DNA from: an uncultured Blautia sp.
GTDB taxonomy: Bacteria; Bacillota; Clostridia; Lachnospirales; Lachnospiraceae
NCBI GenBank assembly: GCA_934358405.1
Contig: CAKRKL010000016.1
Coordinates: 1 to 23,870 of the forward strand
DNA length: 23,870 bases
Direction of reading: 5' to 3'
Part shown: positions 7,220 to 15,609 of the stretch, in pieces
Layout of the letters: every line of letters begins with the position of its first letter
Position numbering within the stretch: position 1 is the first letter of the stretch
Position numbers and translations under genes: made by a program
The notes under the pieces: model-generated
Database searches by the model: none
Told to the model about the DNA's origin: nothing
What the model saw: only the letters and a program-made list of their open reading frames with translations

Positions 7220-7246
7220 AGCTGCCGTAATGACAGCTTTTTTGAA
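7220..7246 (+). terminator. Candidate riboswitch-controlled terminator (expression platform)
   Basis: AGCTG (7220-7224) can pair with CAGCT (7234-7238), followed by TTTTTT, 34 bases after the aptamer and 48 bases before the btuF start. The stem is short, so the call is tentative. The alternative is translational control at the GAGAGGA site before 7294. Confidence 0.4.
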
Positions 7247-7293
7247 GCCCCATCTTTTCGGTTACAAAACAAACGAAAAGAGAGGAAAAACAA

Positions 7294-8388
7294 ATGAAAA
7301 ACAAAGAATTAACAAGAAGAATCATGGCACTTGCAATGGCAGCAGCTTTGTCTGTATCTGTAAGCCCGGTTGTTTATGCCGCAGAGCGTGCAGACGCCCA
7401 GACTATCAAGGAAGACAACCAGCCGGCAGCTGACGCCGAAGAGAGCACAGAGGAAGCAGAGGGTACAGCAGAGGAAGGTACCAAAACCGAGTATCCGCTG
7501 ACCATCACTACCTATGATTATGACGGAAACGAAATCGAAACTACCTATGAAAAAGCACCGGAAAAAGTTATTGCTGTATATCAGGGAAGTATTGAGACTA
7601 TGCTCTCCCTTGGACTTGAGGATCGCCTTGTAGCAACAGCAGGTCTTGATAACGAAGTTCCGGACGATCTTAAAGAAGCATTCTCCAAAACAAATTATCT
7701 TGATGAATTTACCCCATCTCTTGAAACTGTAACCATGCTTGAGCCTGACATGATCCTTTCCTGGAGTTCCCTGTTCTCAGACAAGAACCTTGGAAATGTA
7801 ACAAATTGGATTGACAAAGGCTGCAACACTTATTACAACTCCAATACACGCCCTGGCGGAGCTAGAACTCTTGAGAACGAGTATACAGATATTCTGAACC
7901 TTGGTAAAATCTTCGATGTTCAGGACAAAGCAGAAGCAATCGTAGACAACATTAAAGATGTAATCAACAACACTCTTGAGGCAACAAAGGACGCTGAAGA
8001 GAAACCAACCGTTATGGTTCTTGAGCCATTAGGAGAGAACATTACAAACTACGGCGCAAGCAGCCTTGGCGGAGATATGGTTACACAGCTTGGTGCAACA
8101 CTTGCAAACCCGGATGCTTCCACAGTTGGAAAGGAAGACATTATCGCAGCTAACCCGGATGTTATTTTCGTCGTTTATATGCCATATGCAGGAGATGATC
8201 CACAGAGTGTTATGGACAGCCAGCTGGCAGTTATCCAGGAGGATGAAGCTCTTCAGAGCCTTGATGCGGTAAAGAACGGTCGTGTTTACCCAATCATGCT
8301 CAGCGAGATGTATGCAAGTGCAACACGTACCCAGGATGGAATCGAAACCTTTGCAAAGGGCTTATATCCAGACGCAGCAATTGACTAA
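7294..8388 (+). CDS. btuF: Corrinoid ABC transporter substrate-binding protein (BtuF-like)
   Basis: This 364-residue exported protein is of the periplasmic-binding-protein 2 (FecB/BtuF) family. After a signal peptide (about 1-29, ending in VVYA) comes an acidic linker (about 31-65, rich in Glu/Ala/Thr), then the binding domain beginning near PEKVIAVYQGSIETMLSLGL (90-108). The gene is directly behind a cobalamin riboswitch and ahead of FecCD permease and ATPase genes, so corrinoid is the likely ligand. Unusually for a Gram-positive binding protein, there is no lipobox cysteine: the only Cys visible in the N-terminal half is Cys177. The ATG at 7294 follows AGAGGA at a good distance. Codons are strongly biased, suggesting high expression when derepressed. 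The family call is firm; ligand identity is inferred from the riboswitch. Confidence 0.85.
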   Translation: MKNKELTRRIMALAMAAALSVSVSPVVYAAERADAQTIKEDNQPAADAEESTEEAEGTAEEGTKTEYPLTITTYDYDGNEIETTYEKAPEKVIAVYQGSIETMLSLGLEDRLVATAGLDNEVPDDLKEAFSKTNYLDEFTPSLETVTMLEPDMILSWSSLFSDKNLGNVTNWIDKGCNTYYNSNTRPGGARTLENEYTDILNLGKIFDVQDKAEAIVDNIKDVINNTLEATKDAEEKPTVMVLEPLGENITNYGASSLGGDMVTQLGATLANPDASTVGKEDIIAANPDVIFVVYMPYAGDDPQSVMDSQLAVIQEDEALQSLDAVKNGRVYPIMLSEMYASATRTQDGIETFAKGLYPDAAID

Positions 8389-8402
8389 GTGAGGAAACAA
8401 CA

Positions 8403-9467
8403 GTGAAAAAAGAAAAGGTTGTCCGCACATCTATGTATGCGGCAGTGCTTATTTTTCTGATACTGTTTCTGGTGTTTTCCGTGCTTGCAGCAGTTACCTT
8501 TGGAAATGCAGACCTGTCTTTGAAGGATGTATACAGTGTGATTTTATATAAGCTTTTTCACATCAAAAGTCTGGCCGCTTATGGAGAAGGGGCAATACAT
8601 GATGTGGTGTGGCTGATCCGTCTTCCAAGGGTGCTGCTTGCACTGGCAATCGGAATGGCACTTTCCGTGTGCGGAGTGGTGATGCAGGCAATCGTGCAGA
8701 ATCCTCTTGCAGATCCCTATGTGCTTGGAATTTCTTCCGGTGCCTCTCTTGGGGCAACCCTTGCAATTATGCTTGGCATAGGAAGCTTTCTTGGCGGAAA
8801 CTCTGTGGGAATCTGTGCATTTATCGGAGCTATGCTTACATCATTTGCAGTTATCGCTATTGCAAACATGGGTGGAAAGGCAACGTCTGCCAAGCTGATT
8901 CTTGCCGGAATGGCCATTAGTGCGGTATGCTCTGCTTTTTCAAATTTTGTAATTTACATAACGAATGATAAAAACGCTGCTACAGAGGTTATGAAGTGGA
9001 ACATGGGAAGCCTTGCGGGGGCAAGCTGGGCGAGAGTGAGTGTGATGATGCCAGTTACACTGGTGTGCGTTCTGCTCTTTCTTACACAATATCGAAGCCT
9101 GAACCTGATGCTTCTGGGTGATGAGGTATCTATTACCCTTGGAACAGATCTGCACAGATTAAGAACAGTATATCTGGTGGTAGCTTCTGTAATGATCGGA
9201 TTTGCGGTATACTGTGCAGGAGTTATCGGTTTTGTTGGACTTGTGATTCCTCATGTTGTGCGGATCCTTTTCGGAACAGATCACAGTCGCCTCATTCCAC
9301 TTGGTGCACTTCTTGGTGCATCCTTTCTGATCTGGTGCGATGTGGCATGCCGCGTGATCCTGAAAAATTCTGAAATGCCTCTTGGAGTTTTGGTTTCTAT
9401 TATCGGTGCGCCTTGCTTTATTTATCTGCTGGTGAAAAAATCCTATGGCTTTGGAGGAAGAAAATGA
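8403..9467 (+). CDS. btuC: Corrinoid ABC transporter permease (FecCD/BtuC family)
   Basis: This 354-residue polytopic membrane protein has the length and hydrophobic pattern of FecCD/BtuC permeases, which use about ten helices per subunit. The diagnostic block is clear: RLPRVLLALAIGMALSVCG, then QAIVQNPLADPYVLGISSGA. The later FVGLVIPHVVRILFG matches the conserved segment that contacts the ATPase. Translation starts at GTG 8403 behind GTGAGGAAA, 14 bases after btuF. Its stop overlaps the start of the next gene in an ATGA junction (9464-9467), which implies coupled translation with the ATPase. It would dimerise in the membrane and accept substrate from the BtuF-like protein. Corrinoid specificity rests on the riboswitch, not on this sequence. 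Confidence 0.88.
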   Translation: MKKEKVVRTSMYAAVLIFLILFLVFSVLAAVTFGNADLSLKDVYSVILYKLFHIKSLAAYGEGAIHDVVWLIRLPRVLLALAIGMALSVCGVVMQAIVQNPLADPYVLGISSGASLGATLAIMLGIGSFLGGNSVGICAFIGAMLTSFAVIAIANMGGKATSAKLILAGMAISAVCSAFSNFVIYITNDKNAATEVMKWNMGSLAGASWARVSVMMPVTLVCVLLFLTQYRSLNLMLLGDEVSITLGTDLHRLRTVYLVVASVMIGFAVYCAGVIGFVGLVIPHVVRILFGTDHSRLIPLGALLGASFLIWCDVACRVILKNSEMPLGVLVSIIGAPCFIYLLVKKSYGFGGRK

Positions 9468-10219
9468 GAATAACAACAGAAGATATTCGGGTTGGTTTTC
9501 ATACCAGGCAGATTTTGAAGGGGATTTCTGTTGATAGTGGAAATAAAGAGCTGGTTGGGATCATTGGACCAAACGGAAGTGGAAAATCCACTCTTTTGAA
9601 GTGTATATACCGTGTACTGAAGGCTGATTCAGGGGCTGTTTATCTGGACGGGGATGAGCTTTATTCCATGAATGCAAAAAGCTCTGCAAAGAAAATGGCA
9701 GTGGTAGCCCAGCACAACTATTATAATTTTGATTTTAGTGTGCGGGAGGTTGTTCTCATGGGACGCGCTCCCCACAAAAAGGCACTGGAACGGGATAATG
9801 CAAAGGATTATCAGATTGTAGAGGAAGCTTTGCAAAGGGTTCAGATGGAGCAGTTTGCGGACAGAAGCTTTTCTACATTGTCTGGAGGCGAACAGCAGAG
9901 AGTCATTCTCGCCCGTGCCCTTGCACAGCAGACCCCTGCACTGATTCTGGATGAGCCTACCAATCATTTGGATATTACTCATCAGATTATGCTGATGGAG
10001 CTGGTAAAAACGTTGGATGTAACCGTGATTTCTGCAATTCATGACCTGAATATTGCAGCTGCATACTGCGACAGGATTTATATTCTGAAGGATGGGGTCC
10101 TGGAAGCCTGCGGTACACCAGCAGAAGTGCTTACTCCTGAAATGATTAAGAAAATCTATAAGGTAGATGCAGAAGTGGCTTACGACAGCCTGGGAAAAAT
10201 GCATATTTTATTTTTGTGA
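9464..10219 (+). CDS. btuD: Corrinoid ABC transporter ATP-binding protein (BtuD/FecE family)
   Basis: This 251-residue cytoplasmic ATPase has all motifs intact: Walker A GPNGSGKST (35-43), Q-loop Gln83, signature LSGGEQQ (139-145), Walker B LILDE (160-164) and switch His193 in SAIHDLN. Its closest type is the iron-siderophore/B12 importer ATPase. The ATG at 9464 was chosen because it overlaps the permease stop (ATGA) and has GGAGGAAG upstream (9453-9460); the longer frame from 9413 has no site. With the preceding two genes it makes a complete binding protein, permease and ATPase importer. Confidence 0.9.
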   Translation: MRITTEDIRVGFHTRQILKGISVDSGNKELVGIIGPNGSGKSTLLKCIYRVLKADSGAVYLDGDELYSMNAKSSAKKMAVVAQHNYYNFDFSVREVVLMGRAPHKKALERDNAKDYQIVEEALQRVQMEQFADRSFSTLSGGEQQRVILARALAQQTPALILDEPTNHLDITHQIMLMELVKTLDVTVISAIHDLNIAAAYCDRIYILKDGVLEACGTPAEVLTPEMIKKIYKVDAEVAYDSLGKMHILFL

Positions 10220-10237
10220 CGATGCTTTGGTGAAAAA

Positions 10238-10591
10238 ATGGAAAAAATAGGAATACTTACCTGTCTTCACTCTAATGATGTCTGTGCCAGGGTGGGGTGT
10301 CTGTCCTCCTTTTGGCAGAAAAAGGATTTCTTTGCAAAGTATGCTGAGGATACCATACTTGCAGCCATGCTTACCTGCAACGGCTGCAAGGGTGATAATC
10401 CTTCAGAACCGGAAGAGGATAAAGGGATCCTGGAAAAGCTGGACCGGCTTGTAAGTGAAGATATTGAAATTGTACATGTGGGTGTGTGCCGTCTTATGGA
10501 GAATAAAAAGGAATGTCCGAGAATGACAAAGATCTGTGAAATGATAGACAGTCGAGGAATTCAGGTAATAAGAGGTACGCATAGAGAATGA
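10238..10591 (+). CDS. CGGC-domain cysteine-rich small protein
   Basis: This is a 117-residue soluble protein with eight cysteines (9, 16, 21, 47, 50, 84, 93, 100). It begins KIGILTC, has a CNGC motif at 47-50 where the family usually reads CGGC, then HVGVC (80-84), and ends with GIQVIRGTH. This layout matches the CGGC domain family, whose cysteines are thought to bind metal; no reaction is established to my knowledge. It is the last gene of the riboswitch operon, 18 bases after btuD, with only a weak ribosome binding site (TTGGTG). The context suggests a role in handling corrinoid, cobalt or a related thiol/metal intermediate; that is inference. Confidence 0.75.
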   Translation: MEKIGILTCLHSNDVCARVGCLSSFWQKKDFFAKYAEDTILAAMLTCNGCKGDNPSEPEEDKGILEKLDRLVSEDIEIVHVGVCRLMENKKECPRMTKICEMIDSRGIQVIRGTHRE

Positions 10592-10620
10592 AAGGAAGAG
10601 CGGGAAACCGCTCTTCCTTT
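10591..10620 (+). terminator. Hairpin closing the cobalamin operon
   Basis: A perfect 13-bp stem (10591-10603 with 10608-10620) is capped by a GAAA tetraloop and overlaps the stop codon of the CGGC gene. The trailing T run is short (the stem itself ends TTT, then CGTA), so termination may be incomplete or the hairpin may protect the 3' end. Confidence 0.65.
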
Positions 10621-10673
10621 CGTATACGAGGAGATTGCGCATAGTCAATAGAGAAATTTCACATTTTTTTAGA

Positions 10674-10702
10674 TTGAACAAAAAATAGGGCAATGCTATA
10701 CT
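10674..10702 (+). promoter_or_regulatory. Vegetative promoter for the ABC exporter operon
   Basis: TTGAAC (10674-10679), a 17-bp spacer and TATACT (10697-10702) form a good SigA-type promoter, about 60 bases before the TTG start at 10762. I see no clear operator around it. Confidence 0.75.
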
Positions 10703-10761
10703 AAATATAATAAGATGTTTATTCAAAACATCAGAAAAATCGGAAACAGGAGCGTGATAAA

Positions 10762-11478
10762 TTGCAGGATACCAACGAAAATTATATTCAGCTTGAAAAA
10801 GTATCTAAAATATATGGAACAAAGGAAGTAAAAATCATAGCGGTAGATGAGATCAGCTTTAACATTTCCAAGGGCGAGTTTGCCGTGATCGTAGGTCCAA
10901 GTGGTGCCGGCAAGACAACCGTTCTGAATATTCTCGGAGGAATGGATACTGCCACCAGTGGCAAGGTCTGGGTAGATGGGAAAAACATTGCCAAGTATAA
11001 TAACCGCCAGCTGACCAGCTACCGAAGAGATGATATTGGCTTTGTCTTCCAGTTTTATAATCTGGTGCCGAACCTGACTGCGCTTGAGAATGTGGAACTG
11101 GCAGGGCAGATATGTAAGAACCCTATGGATCCGAAAACCGTTTTGGAAGAAGTGGGATTGAAGGACAGACTTGGGAACTTTCCGGCACAGCTGTCAGGCG
11201 GAGAGCAGCAGAGAGTTTCCATAGCAAGAGCTCTTGCCAAGAATCCAAAGATGCTTCTTTGCGATGAACCAACAGGTGCGCTTGACTATCAGACCGGTAA
11301 GGCAATTCTGGGACTTTTGCAGGATATGTGCCGTCAGAAAGGGATGACTGTGGTTGTTATTACCCACAACTCTGCGTTAACTCCTATGGCAGACCGTGTC
11401 ATCCGAATTAAGAATGGCAAGGTAGCACAAATGACACTGAATGACCATCCAACTCCGGTAGAAGAAATTGAGTGGTAG
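10762..11478 (+). CDS. ABC transporter ATP-binding protein (MacB/LolD type)
   Basis: This 238-residue cytoplasmic ATPase is of the class that pairs with FtsX-type permeases. Walker A is GPSGAGKT (45-52), the Q-loop lies in [20 protein letters not shown], the signature is LSGGEQQ (144-150), Walker B is MLLCDEP (164-170) and the H-loop is His202 in VITHNSA. It starts with TTG behind AGGAG (10748-10752) at a normal distance; no in-frame ATG exists before the Walker A region. The stop lies 8 bases before the permease start, so the two form an operon and presumably one complex. The substrate is unknown. Relatives serve lipoprotein extraction, antimicrobial-peptide defence or cell wall mechanotransmission. 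Confidence 0.9.
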   Translation: MQDTNENYIQLEKVSKIYGTKEVKIIAVDEISFNISKGEFAVIVGPSGAGKTTVLNILGGMDTATSGKVWVDGKNIAKYNNRQLTSYRRDDIGFVFQFYNLVPNLTALENVELAGQICKNPMDPKTVLEEVGLKDRLGNFPAQLSGGEQQRVSIARALAKNPKMLLCDEPTGALDYQTGKAILGLLQDMCRQKGMTVVVITHNSALTPMADRVIRIKNGKVAQMTLNDHPTPVEEIEW

Positions 11479-11486
11479 GTGAACGA

Positions 11487-14400
11487 ATGAAAGCACTTAG
11501 AAAAGAATTCTGGATGGAAATCCGAAGGAGTAAGTCAAGATTCATTTCCATCCTTCTGATCGTAGCCCTTGGAGTTGCCTTCTTTTCAGGTATTCAGGCC
11601 TCCTCTCCGGATATGCGCTATTCCGGCGATGCCTATTATGACGAGAGCTCTCTGATGGACATTAAGGTTGTAGGAACTATGGGGCTTACGGAAGATGATG
11701 TGGAAACACTTAAGAATATAGATGGCATAGAAGCAGCCGAGGGAGCCTGGTCCACAGATGTAATGTGCGGGGAAGGTCAGACGCAGAAGGTGCTTCATAT
11801 TGAGTCTGTAAATGAGACGGTGAACAGGCTTGATGTCCAGGATGGACGCCTTCCGGAAAAAGAAGGGGAGCTCTTTCTGGATGGAACCTTTGCGTCTGCC
11901 AATGGATATCAGATTGGCGATAAAATGATTCTGCGCGAGGGGAAAGACAGTTCTCTTCTTATAAATACAGAATATACGGTAGTGGGAACAGGAAGAAGTC
12001 CTCTTTATATTTCCTTTAACAGAGGAAATACGACTATTGGAACAGGTGAGGTTAATGGATTTGGTTATGTACTTCCGGACAATTTTGACCAGGAGATTTA
12101 CACGCAGATCTACGTGCTTGCCCATGGGGCAAAGGCGCTTACCAGCTATACAGACGGCTACGAGAACCTGATTGCAAGAATTAAGGATAAGGTGGAGAAT
12201 ATTGCAGATGACCGCTGTGCCATCCGTCTGGCTTCAGTGAAAGCAGATGCCCAGAAAGAAATCGATGATGCCCAGAAGAAGCTGGATGATGGAAAAAAAG
12301 AAGCAGATGAGAAGCTTGCAGATGCCAGAGAACAGCTGGAGCAGGGTGAGAAGGATCTGGCAGATGGTAAAAAGGAATATGAAGATGGCAAAAAGCAGCT
12401 GGAGGATGCGAAGAAAGAAATCGCAGATGGAAAAAGTCAGCTTGCAGATGCCAAAAGCCAGCTGACAGACGGAAAGAATCAGCTTGCAGATGCCAGAAAC
12501 CAGCTTACCTCCAGTAAAAGTCAGCTTGATAGTGCCAGAAGTCAGCTGGACGCAGGCTGGGATCAGGTGAATGCAGCAAAGGCAGAGCTTCTGGAGGGAC
12601 AGGACAAGCTTACTAAGGCAAAAGCTGAGGTAGAGAGCGGTTTCGCTGAAGCAGAGGCAAATCAGAAGACACTGGAGGAAAATGCGGCCAAATTAGAAGA
12701 AGCAAAGAAGCAGATTGCAGATGGTGAAGCTCAACTAGCACAAGCAAAGCAGACTCTAAATGAGAAACAAACGCAGCTTGATCAGTCAAAAGCGGAGCTT
12801 ACAGCCGGACAGGAGCAGCTTGATGGCACCAAGGCTCAGCTGAATGAGCAGAAGCAGCAGCTTGAGGCCGGGCTTTTACAGGTATCCGAAGGGGAGACTA
12901 AGCTTCAGGAGGGATTAAATGCTCTTGAAGGAGCAAAAGGCCAGCTGGCTCAGCTGCAAAGTCAGCTGTCAGCAGTACAAGAACAGTATAATGCTGCTCT
13001 TGAAAACGAGGCGATTTCGCAGGAAGAAAGGGACAGCCTGGCAGCACAGGTGTCTGAACTGGAGGGTCAGGCAGCTGCTGCACAAAGTCAGATCGATGAA
13101 AACACAGCGTCCCTGGAGGCAACCAGGCAGCAGCTGGCAGCAACCAGAAGCGAGCTGGAGAGCGGACTTGTAGCTGTGGAGGATGGATTTTCCCAGATTT
13201 CCCAGAAGGAAACGGAGTTAAATGCAGGATTGGCCCAGATCACAGAAGGCCAGGCCCAGATCAATGCCGGATGGGAGGAACTGAAAGAACAGGAGAGCAC
13301 CCTGGCAGCCTCAAAGGCGGAGCTTGAATCCGGGGAACAGGAGCTTGCAAACGGCCAGGCCCAGATCAATGCAGCCAGAGAACAGTTGAGCAGTGCCCAG
13401 CAGGAAATCAACGCCAATGCACAGACCCTTGCTGATGGGCAGGCCCAGCTGGATGCCAATGTTTCCAAATTAAATGCAAGCGAACAGCAGTATGCCTCTG
13501 GCCTTGCACAGTATCAGTCCGGTCAGCAGCAGATCGCAGACAACGAAGCCAAGCTGCTGTCTGGTGAGAAAGAAATTGCGGATAACGAGAAGAAGCTTAC
13601 AGACGGTGAGAAAGAAATTGCCGAGAATGAGAAGAAGCTGCAGGACGCTGCAAAGGATCTGGAAAAAGGGGAGAAGGATCTTGCAGACGGCAAACAGGAA
13701 TATGAAACCTCCAGGAAGGATGCAGAAGAGGAGATTGCCGAAAATGAGCAGAAGCTGGCAGATGCAAGGAAAGAGCTGGATGACCTGGAACAGCCGGAAT
13801 GGATGGTTACAGACCGTGAGGATCTTCCAGAATATTCAGATTACGGAGATAATGCAGATCGTCTGAAAAGTATTGGTCAGGTTTTCCCAGTTATCTTCTT
13901 TCTGGTAGCAGCCTTGATCAGTCTTACCACTATGACCCGAATGGTAGAGGAACAGCGAACTCAAATTGGTACTTTAAAGGCCCTTGGCTACGGGAAGAAG
14001 GCTATTGCAGCAAAATACATTTGCTATGCACTGCTGGCAACAGTCGGCGGAAGTATTATGGGAATGCTGCTTGGAGAGAAGATTATTCCATATGTCATCA
14101 TAACCGCATATGGAATCATGTATCACAATGTTTCAAATACGATTTCCATTGATTATCAGCTTAGCTTTGCGTTGATTGCTTCCGGGGCTTCTATTGTATG
14201 TACTGTTGGGGCTACCCTTTTTGCCTGCGGGAAGGAGCTTCAGGAAACTCCCGCATCCTTAATGCGTCCCCCTGCACCAAAGGAGGGAAAAAGGGTGCTT
14301 CTGGAGAGAATTACTTTCATATGGAAGCATCTAAGCTTTTCCTGGAAATCCACCATCCGAAATCTTTTCCGCTATAAGAAACGTCTGATTATGACGGTAT

Positions 14401-15473
14401 TTGGAATTGCCGGAAGTATGGGACTGATGCTGGTGGGATTTGGAATTCAGGATTCTATCAGTGATATTGCTGCAATCCAGTATCGGGATCTCCAGCATTA
14501 TACAGGAATGATCATAGAGGATGAGGATTCCACAGAAAAGGAAAAAGAGGAGCTTCTGGATTTTGTAAAAAATAATAATGAGATTGCACACTGCAACCGG
14601 GTACAGATGACCAAAATCAGTGCACCTAAGGGAAATTCCAATATCAGCATTTATCTGTTTGTGCCAGAAAGTCTGGATGAGTTTGCAAAGGATGTAACCC
14701 TGCAGAATCGTATTACCGGAGAAAAGTATGAGCTTACAGATGATGGGGCAGCCATCTCAGAGAAAACAGCAAACCTGCTGAATCTGAAGGTGGGAGATAC
14801 GATCACATTGGAAAAGGCAGGAAAAAAATATACAGTAAAGGTGGCAGTAGTTACCGAAAACTATATGAGCCATTATCTTTATATGACACCTCTTGTTTAT
14901 GAACAGACCTTTAAGGAAAACCCGGATTATGAGAATATTGTATTTACTGTGAAGGCAGAGGATAAGGATTCGCTGGAAAAAGTGGGAACAGAGCTTCTTA
15001 CCTGTCCGGCTGCTCTTAGCATCAGCTATACAAGCAGTCTTTCGGCGCAGGTTGATCGTATGCTGAGTACTTTGGATGTGGTAATACTGGTATTGATCGT
15101 TTCAGCCGGAATGCTTGCTTTTGTAGTATTGTACAACCTGAATAATATCAATATTACAGAGCGGCAAAGAGAGCTTGCAACCTTGAAGGTCCTTGGCTTC
15201 TACGATGGCGAGGTTTCTCAGTATGTGCTTCGGGAAAATGTGATCCTTACCGCTCTTGGAATTGTATTTGGAGCTGTGTTTGGAATCCTGCTTCACAGAT
15301 ATGTGATCACTACCGTGGAGGTGGATGCTGTCATGTTCGGAAGAAATATAAAACCAATGAGCTTTGTATATGGCGGAATTCTGACCAGTGTATTTTCGGC
15401 TGTGGTAAATGCGGTTATGCACTTTAAGCTGAAAACTATTAATATGGTAGAATCGTTGAAGAGTGTGGAATAA
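11487..15473 (+). CDS. FtsX-type ABC permease with giant extracellular coiled coil
   Basis: This is a 1328-residue membrane protein. Order: one helix (19-37); an extracellular MacB-like domain (~38-250); a coiled coil (~251-769) built of about 70 heptads of the xxxLxxG type, e.g. LADGKKEYEDGKKQLEDAKK; a first FtsX module with helices near 797-817, 843-863 and 890-910; the linker ETPASLMRPPAPKEGKR; then a second module with helices near 966-987, 1198-1219, 1249-1270 and 1290-1312. Both modules show the TLKALGYGKKAIAAKY / TLKVLGFYDGEVSQY signature that follows a core helix. The heptad type resembles YhgE/Pip proteins. The ATG at 11487 was chosen over GTG 11472, which overlaps the ATPase gene. 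Substrate is unknown; the shape suggests work across or on the cell wall. Confidence 0.88.
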   Translation: MKALRKEFWMEIRRSKSRFISILLIVALGVAFFSGIQASSPDMRYSGDAYYDESSLMDIKVVGTMGLTEDDVETLKNIDGIEAAEGAWSTDVMCGEGQTQKVLHIESVNETVNRLDVQDGRLPEKEGELFLDGTFASANGYQIGDKMILREGKDSSLLINTEYTVVGTGRSPLYISFNRGNTTIGTGEVNGFGYVLPDNFDQEIYTQIYVLAHGAKALTSYTDGYENLIARIKDKVENIADDRCAIRLASVKADAQKEIDDAQKKLDDGKKEADEKLADAREQLEQGEKDLADGKKEYEDGKKQLEDAKKEIADGKSQLADAKSQLTDGKNQLADARNQLTSSKSQLDSARSQLDAGWDQVNAAKAELLEGQDKLTKAKAEVESGFAEAEANQKTLEENAAKLEEAKKQIADGEAQLAQAKQTLNEKQTQLDQSKAELTAGQEQLDGTKAQLNEQKQQLEAGLLQVSEGETKLQEGLNALEGAKGQLAQLQSQLSAVQEQYNAALENEAISQEERDSLAAQVSELEGQAAAAQSQIDENTASLEATRQQLAATRSELESGLVAVEDGFSQISQKETELNAGLAQITEGQAQINAGWEELKEQESTLAASKAELESGEQELANGQAQINAAREQLSSAQQEINANAQTLADGQAQLDANVSKLNASEQQYASGLAQYQSGQQQIADNEAKLLSGEKEIADNEKKLTDGEKEIAENEKKLQDAAKDLEKGEKDLADGKQEYETSRKDAEEEIAENEQKLADARKELDDLEQPEWMVTDREDLPEYSDYGDNADRLKSIGQVFPVIFFLVAALISLTTMTRMVEEQRTQIGTLKALGYGKKAIAAKYICYALLATVGGSIMGMLLGEKIIPYVIITAYGIMYHNVSNTISIDYQLSFALIASGASIVCTVGATLFACGKELQETPASLMRPPAPKEGKRVLLERITFIWKHLSFSWKSTIRNLFRYKKRLIMTVFGIAGSMGLMLVGFGIQDSISDIAAIQYRDLQHYTGMIIEDEDSTEKEKEELLDFVKNNNEIAHCNRVQMTKISAPKGNSNISIYLFVPESLDEFAKDVTLQNRITGEKYELTDDGAAISEKTANLLNLKVGDTITLEKAGKKYTVKVAVVTENYMSHYLYMTPLVYEQTFKENPDYENIVFTVKAEDKDSLEKVGTELLTCPAALSISYTSSLSAQVDRMLSTLDVVILVLIVSAGMLAFVVLYNLNNINITERQRELATLKVLGFYDGEVSQYVLRENVILTALGIVFGAVFGILLHRYVITTVEVDAVMFGRNIKPMSFVYGGILTSVFSAVVNAVMHFKLKTINMVESLKSVE

Positions 15474-15574
15474 AGTGCAACCCGAGCCTTTTTCAAACAT
15501 GCTCTAAGACATTCTTTGATATTTTCATGAGGCTTTGGTATAAATTTTGTAATTGTAAAGTTTTGGAAATATGC

Positions 15575-15603
15575 TTGACAAGTGGAAAAATTACAATTAT
15601 AGT
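15575..15603 (+). promoter_or_regulatory. Consensus promoter for the valS T-box operon
   Basis: TTGACA (15575-15580) is a perfect -35 box, followed by a 17-bp spacer and TATAGT (15598-15603). Transcription would begin near 15610, giving a leader of about 410 bases. This is the best match to the SigA consensus in the window. Confidence 0.88.
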
Positions 15604-15609
15604 TATAGC

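Noticed and set aside
7230..7433. 67-codon frame overlapping the start of btuF, with several cysteines
   Set aside because: It is out of frame with btuF and covers the riboswitch platform. I considered it as a frameshifted lipobox, but it does not read as a signal peptide with lipobox.
12247..13866. Several short open frames on both strands within the coiled-coil region
   Set aside because: Products of the 21-base heptad periodicity of the permease gene; none has a ribosome binding site or domain.
15551..15598. Inverted repeat AATTGTAA/TTACAATT flanking the valS -35 box
   Set aside because: Only 8 bp in very AT-rich sequence, with a 32-base gap; chance is a sufficient explanation and the T-box already accounts for regulation.
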